DNA of 64,000 bases from Lanius collurio (Eukaryota; Chordata; Aves; Passeriformes; Laniidae), in contig JACBWW010000008.1 of NCBI GenBank assembly GCA_020086605.1, forward strand, positions 10,609,720 to 10,673,719. Reading direction: 5' to 3'. The notes below the pieces were generated by a model. It was not told the origin of the DNA, made no database searches, and saw only the letters and a list, made by a program, of their open reading frames with translations. How positions within the stretch are numbered: position 1 is the first letter of the stretch; every line of letters starts with the position of its first letter. A program made the translations under genes and the position numbers. Shown piece by piece: positions 23,690 to 36,189 of the stretch.

Positions 23690-24335
23690 CTGGTAAGGTA
23701 AATTGGGTGTGTTGGACACAACCCAGCAATGTGCACTCACAGCCCAGAAAGCCAGACATGTCCTGGGCTGCATCCAAAGCAGCACGGCCAGCAGGGAGAA
23801 GCCCTGCCCCTCTGCCCTGCCCTGCTGAGACCCCACCTGCAGTGCTGCAGGTGGTCCCAGCACAGGAAGGACATGGTTGGAGCGAGTCCAGAGGAGGCCA
23901 CCAAGATGATAGAAGGTTGGAACACCTCTTCTGTTAGGAAGTGCTGAGAGAGCTAGGTTTGTTCGGTGTGGAGAAGAGAAGGCTTTGAAGTGACCTCATT
24001 GCAGCCTTCTGGTACCTGAAGGGAGCCTGCAAGAAAGATGTAGAGAATTGTTTTACAAGGATAGGTAGTGACAGGCTAAGGGGGAATGGTTTCCAAATGA
24101 AAGACAGGAGGTTTAGATCAGATACTAGGAAGAAATTCTCTCCTGTGAGGCTGGTGAGACATCAAAAGAGGTTGTCTACATTAGCTGTCGACGTCCCATC
24201 CCTGGAAGTGCTCAAGGTGAGTTTGAAGGGAACTATAAGCAACCTGGTCTAGTGAAAGGTGGTGCTGCCCATGGTAGGCTTTGGGACTATATCATTTTTA
24301 AGGCTCATTGCAATCCAGACCATTCTGTGATATGA
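23690..24335 (+). mobile_element. CR1 LINE 3' fragment (copy D)
   Basis: A plus-strand CR1 3' end begins near 23710. It carries a landmark of the ORF2 end (cagcacaggaaggacatggt, followed by ccagaggaggccaccaagat). It then runs through gaagagaaggctttgaag and ccatccctggaagtgctcaa, ending at the CR1-type tail ccattctgtgatatg at about 24320-24335. It is diverged by many point changes and is 5'-truncated. Confidence 0.85.
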
Positions 24336-24339
24336 GCCA

Positions 24340-27300
24340 ACCCACTGCATTTTGGCAAAGTAATGCTGTTGCAGGCTGTGTTTTTGACATGTTACAGAGA
24401 TCTTCATTCTTCACAAGAAGTGTGATAGGTGAAGGCAACTTTTAATCCAACAAAACAGGTGATTCCAGAAAGAGTCATCTAGTCATAAACAGGATATCAT
24501 AAAAGGGATAAATAATTTTGTGGGAAAATTGTAAATTCTCATAGTCTGTCTTGGCCAGGAACATTTCTGTGTTAAGAAGATATCTGTGTTCTTTTTAGAA
24601 ACTAATGTGTTATTCAGCCTTTTTACATGTTTTGTACTGTGTTACATGTAAATTCTGCTACTTACCTTGCAAGGGTTTTGTGTTCATTGTAGCAGTGATT
24701 TTGCATGCTGTCTGAGAGCTAGAGGCTATTTGACCTTTGCCATCTTGTTCAGTAACCTGTACATGTTAAACTTAGCAGCAGTTGTGGAGCATTGTTTTAA
24801 TACATGATGTTTTAGTCTACCTGAGTCATGTACTTGAGTTAACTCACAATCAAGTGCTTGACAGCTTCTGGGTAGGATAAGTGATAATGATACTTACTAT
24901 CCAGTTTGTCTTGGGCAATAAATGGTAAGTTAGCTGAGACAGCTAAGAGTTAGTTAGTTAGCCTCTGGCAAAGAAAGTTCTCAGCACAGCTGTAACTACA
25001 TATTATTTTTATAGCTTGGAAAATATTCATACTTTCAGAAACTTAGGTATAAATACAGGAAAAAAGTCTGTTGGTAGATGAAACTGTGAGGCTTGGCACA
25101 GATTATTCTCACTAACTTTGCTAGAGACCTCCTATGAAAAATTAATAAACTCTTCAAGATTCTGCTAGGCTCAAATTGTGCTCCTCTCATTACAGCTCTG
25201 ACACAAATTTTAGTAGTTTTGAATAAAATATTTTAATAGGACACTACCCCATGGGTAGGCTTCCTCTCCCATAAATCATAAAACATATTCATGAAATTGG
25301 CCCATTCGATTCTGAATTGTTTGTGGAGATTAAACTTGCAGGTCTAAGTTTGATGGTGCTGTTCCAGTTTAACCTGTGATAACTGAGGTGTGGACATGGC
25401 ACTGCTGCTTAGGCCAAAACCATTCAGTGTTTTTTGCAGCAGAGCTTTGTGGATGTCTATGGATATGGAGACTCTGTTACTGCCAACTTCACAAAGTCAC
25501 CCTGCACTTTCTGTGAAGAGAAAGTATAGCCTGCTGAAGAGACTTTACATCATGGGACACTCCATTGTCCTGGCTGGCAGAAGGGTCTCTGTGTTAGTAA
25601 TGTCTTTAAATGCTGCAGCAGTTTGCTGCAATGCTTATGAGTCAGACCCCTCTATCTCTTGCCATGCACTCTTTTATGCACAGGTGGAATATAATATATG
25701 TGTGTGAGACTGTTACCACAATCAAAACACTGTGTTCTGGTACACCTGATTGATTTTTTTTTTTTTTTTTTTTTTTTAGGACTTTTAAAAGCCTTTATCA
25801 GTCTGAGAGCCTCTGTCTCAAATTTAGATGTATGTACCCACATGGTCTTCAATTCTTTTCCTAAAATAGAAAGTAATCAGAATTATATTTTAGTGAAGAA
25901 CTGTTAGTGGGGTTATAAACTTGATTTTTAAATGTTTTTTGTAACTAAAGGAGCAGAGTTGGGTACTACTTTTGAACAGTCATTATAATAATGCATTTCT
26001 GATGAGAAGACAGCAGTTAGAAGTCTGTCACACAGAGCTTAACAATAGTTTTCAAATATCTGTGTTTTCAGCTGTCACAAAACAGAAATTGTTTTTCTCC
26101 TTTCACTTCCTCTAGAGTGTATAAACACATGCAGTTAACCAACCATTCCAAATTTCTGAACATTTACAACTAACTAAAAATACCTGGGACTTTTTTGCAA
26201 AATTAATGAGGACTTTTTCCACTATAAAGTTTGTATAGAATTACTTGCTTAGAGCAATAACAAAATAGAGCAAAACAACTATCAGGTTAATCCTTGCAGG
26301 AGAGAGTGGGAATCTGGGAAAAAGTTGTCATCACTTGTTATCTACCTAGTTGTAGAGGTGTCATGAATTGTCTTAAGTGACCTGAGAGTACTTGAAGAGT
26401 ATTAGTACTAGACTGTAGGAGAAAGATGCAACTGAATTTTAACATACTAGTATCTGGAAGGAAGTAGCTAAGTTTAATAGCTCAGAGTTCTTCTGTTTAG
26501 GATAAAAGATGGAAGTATCAAGGAAAATAAGCTATCGTGTAACTGTGGGTTTGTACTGGAGAAGTGTTTGTCTAATAGAGATTTAACTCTAGTGCATTTA
26601 AATGGGTTGTCTCTGATTAGAAGCTTTGGAAGGCAGAGTGATTCCACTCCATGGAAGCTAATGAACTAGGTAAACTTAGGCTCCTTAGTTATAAAGAGGC
26701 TGGTATTAATATTTTGGGTGACAAAACTAGGTTGATATGCTGCTGTTATTATTATATTGTCCATAATGTTTATAATTTTGTCAGTTATTTCCTGTATTAT
26801 TTATTGGCCCATTGTATTTGCTTCCTATTTATCAGGGCAAATGGATTTTTCTAAGCATGTCAGAGGTACAATCCTCTGCCTCACTCTTGCCTCCATGCAT
26901 TCTAATGTGTGCTAATAACATTAAGGACTATGGCTGTGCATCTTCTGCCCCTGACTGCCATCTGCCTATTCACCAGGCCCATTACTGTGAAAAAATTATC
27001 AAGCAAAGCAAGCTGTCAGTGTGGTATGCCTGGGTATAAGTGTAGGTTGACATTTAGGTTCGTGAGTGTTAGTATGTGTGGTGTACAGATTGGTAAGCAG
27101 CACAGGTGCCTAATTGTATTAAACTTGCTCAGGAGGCTTTCAGAAATGCAGAGAACCTGCACTTTGCTGCTGAACCTCTAAGACTGGATGCATTAAGAAT
27201 AATTAACAAGGAAGGAAACAAATTTTGAATGGATAGATGCAAGCAAACTGATATAGAAGAGTAATAAGACAACTGTCCCCACAGTGACCAAATAAAGTGA

Positions 27301-30300
27301 CATTTAAAAGTTAACTGGAAACATGTACTGGAGTGCTATGTAAGAAAACCCCAGGGAAAAGGAAACAAATATAATGTTACAAAAACCATGCTAATATAGC
27401 CCTGCACGTAAGGGATATAATGATAAAACAATCCCCAAGCTTGGAGATACAGTTGCATAAGGCCTGAAATAGGTATGAAACACATGGAAATCTCTAGGAA
27501 TGTGTTCATTATCCTGCACTACTGTGAAGAAACCAAGCTACTTTTTTTTGTCATTAAAAATCGTTAGGGGCATTATTGTTAATTTATAAATTGGAATTTA
27601 TTATTATAAATTGTCTTGTTTGTGGAAGAGGTGATAATGGTTCTTGCAACCAGAAAATTGTTTTGAAGTAATGATTAGAGTTCTGTCTCTGTCTTCCCTC
27701 TTTCAGTTCTTCTTCCCACATCACTCCTACTGTAGTCTTCCATCACCCTTCCTGTTGGGGAGAATTTGCAAGAGACTAAGCTTGCTCCTTCTGCCATGAT
27801 ATAGGACAACCAGGAGGAGAAAAGAACTTGGTACTCTTATTGATCCTGTTTTCTCCTGCTTTTGCCCTGCATCCCTCCAACTCTTTCCTCAGAAGCCAAA
27901 GTTATGCAAGTAGGAAGTAAAACCGACTCTTCAGGTTGTATAGATTGTTGAAACAACTGGTAATTGCTGTCTTATCCCAAATAAAGCAGATAGTCTGCTA
28001 AGTTGTTTCCTACTTTGCTTGGGCAAAAAGCTATTTTTTTTTTCACTTGTGAAACTCTGAACAGGCTGCATTTTAGAACCTAAGAACGAGCTGTGTTCAG
28101 AGCAATCTAAATGGAGATTGCACAGGCGTGCCTGTTTCTGAAGCTACTGCACAGAGGGAGGACTTTCTGGAAGAACCCCTGAGAGCAAAGGTGTGGCACA
28201 AATCCTTGCACAGGGCAGATCCAAACTGGAAGGTTAACCCTAAGTGCACCAGAAGTATGTAAGATTCAGAAACCATCCCAAAAGTTAAATAGAAAATGTC
28301 CACTTAGAAGCTGACTGGCTAGTGGGACAGACCCTAGCTAGTCTTGTTGCCTGGGAAGTTGACCTACAAAATCTGTGTTTGACTCAGCATAGAATTTTTA
28401 AATAAAGGAGTTGGAGAATATGCATGGGTAAGGGCAACAGCAGCCAGCCTAGTTATCAAAAACTCGTGGACTGTTGAAGAATAACCCAAATACACTGGAG
28501 ACTGTGGGTTTGACTTGTACATAGTCAGCATCCACAGACAATAACACTGACAGGATGTGCAAATGTATTACTCTGGAAAATCTGCAGATGAGGCTCCATT
28601 ATCAGCATCACTGATGTATCCATTGCTACTCCTTGCTTCCTGTACATCACCCATTTAACACGCCAAAGTGTGGCCATTTTGAAGAATGAAGGATGGCCCC
28701 AAAATATTGCTTCTTTTAAATACCCATTCTCTTTATTATACTTAGTTCCTGTGGGTTTGAGTGGGGATTTTTTTTTTGTTGTTGTTTTGGGGGGCTTTGT
28801 CCCTGTTTTTGTTTGTTTGTTTATTTGTTTTTTGTAAATCTGCCTTTAAATACACATGAAACCTAATGACTTGAGTCTGTGTTCTAGCTGGTATGCATAG
28901 TCTGCCTAGAAGAAGAATGGCTTTTTTCTTACATGAGGGCGAAGCTGAGGAAGCACAAGAGAAGATAATAATAAAAGTCATAATGGGAATAAGAAACAAA
29001 CCAAGTTAAAACTAATTTATGGGGAAAAAATTCAGGCCAAGGAATGTGAAATGGAGGTTCCTGGCAGTTAGTGGGAAGTCCATTTGACTGAGCTAGTTCT
29101 TTTGCCTCCTCGTGGCTGCTGCAGGTTTTTCTGGTAGCTGGCATGTAACTTCAAAACTAACTTCTATGCTTTGTTTCATCTGATAGGTGTACTTGGAACC
29201 TCCTGAATAAGCAACAAACCCAACCTCACACAGAAGCAATTATGATTGTAGTTGGTTATAGGATGATCTTAGAGATAAATAAGACTCAGTAGAGATTGTA
29301 AACAAGTACCATTTTTATCATGCTACGATGGCTCATGTACGCTGTAATTTTTTGTAATGGTTAAAGAAGTGTTATACCAATTTAAGAAACAAGTACCTTA
29401 ATGCTGCTGCAGTTGTGGAGAGACTGAATGAATGGAGGGTTAAGGCAATCCACCTACAGAGATCTCAAATTTCAGTCATTATGAAAGTGATTTTTTCCAG
29501 GCATGACTTATTCCACTAAGGATTACATTGTCATGTAATTTTACTGAAGAAACAACCTGGCTCTTAGTAGACGCTGGTGAGTAGAAAATTTGTTGTTAAA
29601 AGGATTGTGATAATTACCACAAGCCCTGCAACAAACCTTACAATCAGTTTAGAAATGGAGGTCTGCAGTTATGCTGAGGTTTGTATTTGATGGCCAGGCT
29701 TTTCCAGAGGCCCTCTGGAAAATCAAAGCACTGGTTTCAAGAATTGGTAAAGATGTTAGTGCAGATGGTACTTGAAATGTCATAGATGGAACCTTCCCTA
29801 CTTTGTTTCTGAAAATACATGTGTGATCTGGGTTTGTCCCTCTTTGGAAATCCTTTTTTCTTAACTCAGATAACAGCAAATAAATTGCTGCCAAAACATT
29901 ATGGAACTGTGCTGCACTACCATATTTTCTTGTCCTGAGAATATCTGCTTTTAATGTTTTTTTTTTGTACCTTGGCTTAAAGAAAGCAGCATTAAATTCC
30001 ATTGGAAGCTAAACTGAATAAACTACCAACACTGCTGTTCAGATCCCTACCACTGGCTTTCTTAGTAAGTACTCCTGGCATACAGAGCCATGGTAACCCG
30101 TGATCGTAGAATTTCTAGCTACACATGCCGTGGTGGTGCATTTTCTCCCCCAGTGTTTCCTCACATCTGCAGTGACACTGTGGAGAACAGTATTCTTGTG
30201 CTGTAACTGTAATTTGGGCAAACACCTAAATTCTTGCAAGTTAGACAATCCCCGCTTCGAAAGCACAAAGACAGCATGCAATTTCTCTGAAAGAAAGAAT

Positions 30301-33300
30301 AAATTAGTGGCAGATATATGGAGAGCACATACAGGTCAACTCTTTATCCAGTGTTGTAGCTGGCAGGAATTTTGAATCTGTATTGATATAGCGTATTTCT
30401 TCTTGCAACTCAATAAGTTGCGTTAATCACTTGATGGGAGGAAGAGGGATATTTTGAAGGCATTCTGTAAAACAACCACTGTCAACAAGAATTTTGACAG
30501 TTGGGTTTAAATACTTGTAGTTTTAAATTTGGGTTCTCTATAGTAAAAAATGTTTAGAAAACAAGTCGTCCAAGAATAGATAGTGAAAATAAATAGTGAT
30601 TTATCTTACCCTTGTAACAATTTGCTGAGTGACTTCATGAGGTAGAAGTATTTGTAGGAGGAAATACTTTGATTTCGAATACAAGCAGGGCTTTGTAAGC
30701 ATATTCAAATCACTGTGCACATGGCAGCTTTGTTTGCTCCTAGAACCTACTCTAGATGGGTTGTATATTACAAATCTCACGCAGCAGTTAGATTATTGTG
30801 CAGTTACTATCTTTAAAAGTTTGTTAAAATACTTTGCAATTTTCTTTCTCATACCATAGTTCTGTTATCCATCCAGTCACATATTTTTGCACTACAAAGT
30901 TATTTTGATGCCATCTCCAAAAAGCACATTACGAGTGTGCCGCAATATTGGGCCTTGCTGGTTTGCTGTGCAGCTGGATGCTGGCTGGGTATCTGTGACT
31001 GTTCAGCTCCAAAAGAGACATTTTGCGGTTGTGGGTTTGGGGCTTTTTTTGTGATGTGATTCATAATCCACTGTCTTCAAGATTCACCACCCACAACTAC
31101 TTTTTGGCCAAATATAATTCTGGAAAGAGGGGACCCAGTAGTGACTGAGTCATTTCTGTTGTGTGCCAACAAGTTGCTTGCTTGCTGATTAGCCACCTGC
31201 TTTTGATCTGGATTATATCCAGACCTGCTCCAGCGGGCCAGAGAATGGGAATGTCAGCTGTAGTCAAGGATACCTGCAAAGCACTGAGAGCTGCAGCAAA
31301 GCATCTTTGAAGAGAAGCACAGGGAAAGGCAAATTAAAGGGAAAGCAAGGGAAAAATAGAGGCAAGGAGCCAATTTCTGATCTCAGCATCACTGATGTCA
31401 CCAATATGAATTTGGTCCACAGAGTGCTGAGGAAATGAGAACAGAAAGGAGGTCAGAGGGAAAGGTGATAGACTAGCACAGGTGAGAGGGAGGGAAAAAT
31501 TAATCATGTCTCAACTCTAATCTTAATGGCTACTCTGCTTTAACACTTGTAATTTCTTTTACTCATCCAAGAGCATAAAATTAGTAACATCTTTCCAACA
31601 GACTTCTTGTCTTTCATAACAGCTCCAGCCAGGGATTTTTACTGGTGGTACAGTTATCTGCATATCCATTTTAAAAGCAACATGCCCAGATCTAATGAAG
31701 AGGAAAAGGTTTAAATCTCCTCATGTTTCAAGTGAAATCCTATAGTAACAAATATCCTTATACTTAAGATCTTCCTTCTTGTAACGTTCTACACGTTTCC
31801 ACAGTTGCTTAATTTTTGGGTGAATAACAACAAGCTTCAACTACGCTTTAGAACATGTTCTTATAAAAAATTGCAACAGACACACAAAAAACTACCTTCC
31901 TGAAATATTTTATTTTGAAAATGCTTACAAAACTCCATTGGTGAGTCAAAAAACATGAAAATAAATGTTAAATTTGCTGCAAGGTTTTATTTAGTTGTTT
32001 CACTAGACTATTTGTTCTGAAAGTAGTTTTTCTTCTTCTAAAATAAAGAACAGAAAGTATGCATGAAGAACCCTTCATCTGCTTTCAAGTATTCTTCAAT
32101 CTAAAAAAGCTGTGTTTAATTAATTATTTGTTTATAGTGAGTCCATTCTAAATTCTTTCATTTTTTGAACATTTGCCTCGGGAAAGTTGTTGGGTTTTTT
32201 TTTTGTTTGTTTGTTTTGGTTTAATTTTTTGGTACATTGACTGGCAATTTCAAGTGTCTAGGTACATACAAGGGTTAATATGATTCAGTATGGTAACGAA
32301 CATTGCAGTTACTGCCTTTCACTAAAGAGAAATAAGGCTTTGGAGTTCTTTGTCCACTTGAATAGCAGTATGATTTTTGGAAGTGCTGTGTTGGAGAAGT
32401 CCTGCTGAACTAAGGGAAAGGAAGCATTGTCTCATATTCCTATTCATAGATACTTGGAGGCCTGATCTAGCAATAAGGTGTACTATGTTGGTTTTCTAAC
32501 AGCTGCATTAGAGAGTACGGGGGGGGTTGCTGGATTTTTTTTTTGTATGTGTGAATTTATAGGAGATTGTCTTTGACTTGAAGCTGACAAATTTTGTCAA
32601 GTCTGAAAAATAACCTCTCACAAAAAAAGAAGCAAAGAAAATTCTACTTCAATTAGTTACAGTCTTTGACATAACTAAAACAGATACTGCATATTAAAAA
32701 ATAGACATACCCTTGTCCCTAGAAACAGAATTGTCATCTGAGGTCAACAGTTTACATGAATAAGATATTTGAAATTCTGATTTCCAGATATTTCTGTTGC
32801 AGTTTGATATTTTTTTTTTTTGTTGTGTATTACCCCAGCCACCTAAATTTGCAAGTGGAAGCAGTCTTAAAGCCTCAGACAACCTCCTGTAGAACTGCTG
32901 CTCACACAGGTCTGCCCCTGTCAGCAGCATTGCCTGCAGTAATTAACACTTGTCATGTTTACAGATTTCCAGCTCAAAACCTAAACAGAGCAGGTGTGTG
33001 ATTAGCTAATTAACTTGAGCAACTGAATTTTTAAAAGTTAAGTATAGACCCCAGTTTTTAATACTGCTGGATGAGGTCATTCTCTCCTAATTTGAAAGAA
33101 GTTTTAGTAGGGATATGTATTAGGGAGTCAACAGGATTATATGATTCTCTGCAATGGAAGTCAAATTATGTTATTCAGCAAATATTTCTGTTCAAGATTA
33201 GGAAATATCTGTATGTTTTTGCAACTCAGTTCCAAAGTTGAAAAAATGTCAGCATTTGAGATGTCTTGCTGTAGTAAGTTTACAAAATATCTTAGTACTA

Positions 33301-36185
33301 TTATTTTGGAAAAATAAATATAACTGTTCTTTGCTTTTCACTATTGTACTTATATTTCTTGTAGAAATAAATTTTGTTTCCATTAGCAGCAGCTGGAGCC
33401 GAGTTACGCTCCGATATATCTTCCTGGTAGAATTTGTCTAAGTACAACCATAAGGGACAGAAATTTGCACTAAGGTGCTAGTATAAATTCCAGTATGCTA
33501 TAAATGCAGCCAATCCTCTTCTTACCATGGCAGCTTCTCTATTGGTCCACTGATAAAGGATCTCCCCACAGTGATCCTCCCTGGAAGAGTGATCTGCTCT
33601 TTGTTGTATGCTTACTAGGAAATGTAAGTGAAGCGCAGGATATGATTATAAAAGTTTCTTCCTTTCAAGCTTGAGTGGCTTTTCTTTATCATGACATAAC
33701 CAAAAGTTTGCTCACTGCAAAGATAGCCTTCTCCATTTGACTGGGAGAAGGAGTCACAAGATGATCATGTATAGCACACCTCTGTGCTTCCCTCACAGCA
33801 GTTGCTCTTCTATCTGGCAGCTGCTAGCTTGGAGGTGAACCCCATCCTGCACTGGATTGGTCTAGACCAGATTCTACTTCAGCTGTTTTCAAATAAAAAT
33901 AATCATCTTTGAAAGTTGAGACTGCTGTACATTGCCGACATTTGTTAACACAAAGCATAGTTGTGAAGATGTGTATTGATGACATAGGACCATAATTCTC
34001 AAATGGTCTGATTTCAGGTAAGCACTTTGAGAAAGACCCTTCAGCCTCCTTTTAACATCCTTTTATATGCTGTTCATTGAGAAGATCCCCCTGATGCCTG
34101 AATTGTAGCCAGGAATAATGAGGACATAATAGGAAATGAAATGACACTTTGACATGACCATGAGTAGGGTTTCTGACTGACATCATAGTGGTGGGGTTGC
34201 TCTAATCTCTGGCAGAATGATTTATCACACATTACAGAATACATGCAGATAAGTTCTTTGCATCATATATAGTAAAAAAGATCCTGAAATCCCTAATAAA
34301 AATGTTTCTCTGAATACTGTAGTGCAGAATTATATTAGATGAATGTGAAGTATGTGTACTGGAAAGGCATCAAAAATCTGTTTTTCTCTAAGGATAAAAG
34401 TCTATTTGACCTCTTAGAAAAAATGGAATTTAGCACCATCCGAACAAATATTTTTCTGCTGGCAATGCCTGCTGTTTCCTAAAAGGATATTCTAGTTCTT
34501 CATAGGATTCTCCTTTCATTTGCTGTTTGTACAGTTTCACAATTTCTCTAAGAATAAGAGCAAAGGAATTGATATTTCAGACTCCTCTTTATAGCTCATA
34601 GAAGTGACAGAAAAGACAAGATGCTCTTAGCCAGAACATTCTGGTTGCTAGCTTACAGACCACAGACAATGCATGGGAACTTGCTTGAGAAAATTCTCAT
34701 GATATCTTGGGAAAGTTATGGAAGAGCTACTTTTTTCTCATTCTTTCTCAAATCAGGGTAATGTAAAAAGCAGTCTCTAGCTTGAATCAAGGCACAGTAT
34801 TCTTTAAGTTGTCTAGATGCTATACAATCTCATGTAACATGATGGAGGAATTTATATCAGTCTTGATATCACGTCAGTAACAATATTAGCATGAAATAAT
34901 AAATTGGAAATGTTTTTTATTCTATCCTGCATGTTAAAATTACTTGTTTCATTGATAGTTTTTCAGTCCAGTCACTTAGTCATTCCTGTAACTTCCTGTA
35001 GTTCAGAGATTCCAAGATACGTTGCAAATACTGAGAATAGTTGGAGGTTAAAAGAGGTGCCAAAATCTGTCTGTTTTAATCTTCACCATGGTTTGAAGTA
35101 AGAGAAAAATCAAGGCATGCTTTAAACGCAAGCTGAAAGTCAAAGATGCATCTGATATGTAGGGAACGCTTGTACAGCTTTTTGACTCCTCCAGGAACTG
35201 GATTTATATATTAAATACTTACAGCTTAGCTATGAGTCCTATTGTATTCTGGTTTCTTCACCTTACAACAGGTTTAGTTGCAGGTGAAAGTTATTTCTCC
35301 AGAGTTTTGGTGGTCCCGTCTACTCTTGAGTGTCCTTGAAGTGGTGGAAAGTGGTGTATGCTGCTTTTCCGCACTGACTTGCCAGTAGATCTTTAATGTA
35401 GATACCTTCATTGCTTCACAGCTTGTGCAAGTGGTTTGCCCATAACAGGTTCATATTTTGTCCAGAAACTATAATTCTATTTTTTTTTTCCAAAAGAGGG
35501 ATTTTCACTCCTGTAAAAAAATAGCCTGTAAAAGGCTGGCTATGTGTTGTGCTATGTGTTTCCCACAGCTTTTTAGAATAAAGATGTTTTTAGAGAAAAA
35601 TATTTTTCAACTTCTAGGTATAACTACATTTCCAGATATACTCAGAATATGATTATGCTGGTTTTCTCTAATTTCAGTAATTTTGTAGCATTATTGCTGT
35701 AACATTTTCATAGGCATTGAAAAAGAAGGGGAGAACTTAACATTCTTAAATAATAGTTTTTGATCTTCTGTGTCATTTAGCTTTTTCTGATGCATCTGCC
35801 GTTGCACAGGGAAAGGAAGTTTTCATAGCTGGGGCACACCTTTTTTTCCTGCTTTCTGACTAGAAATGTAACCTAATATGATTATAGCAAAGAATTTGAT
35901 TTGCACAAGACTTTGGGTATTAATGACATAGAGCACCACCTGAATACAAGTTGCTCAGAAGAAATATATGAAAAAAAGACAAAAAAGTAATTTTATAAGA
36001 CTGAGACTATCACTCTCACAGTTTCAACTACCAGAAGTATTCCTCTGTGGGTTAGTTTCTTCTCTGACAAATTCATGGGCTTTACTTTAACAAACGTGGG
36101 TTTAAAAATGAGGATGAAAACTAAGCAAAAATCCCCTAAAAATTCTTAACATCTGATGAGATATTATAAAATGAGCACTTTGTGT
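24340..36185. other. Long gene-free stretch of upstream DNA
   Basis: About 12 kb with no host exon, tRNA or rRNA and no transposon that I can name. A run of 24 T (25754-25777), T/G-rich tracts near 28768-28830, 32199-32235 and 32535-32545, and scattered frames under 120 codons are the only visible structures. It may hold old repeats or conserved regulatory elements that cannot be recognised without alignment. Confidence 0.5.
25754..25777. repeat. T24 homopolymer
   Basis: Twenty-four consecutive T on the plus strand, directly followed by agg. There is no recognisable retrotransposed sequence beside it on the minus strand, so it is listed simply as a mononucleotide tract. Confidence 0.95.
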
Positions 36186-36189
36186 ACGG

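Noticed and set aside
25754..25800. T24 followed by AG as a splice acceptor of a hidden exon
   Set aside because: The frame downstream (25698-25907) is short and unrecognised, and no donor or conserved coding sequence supports an exon.
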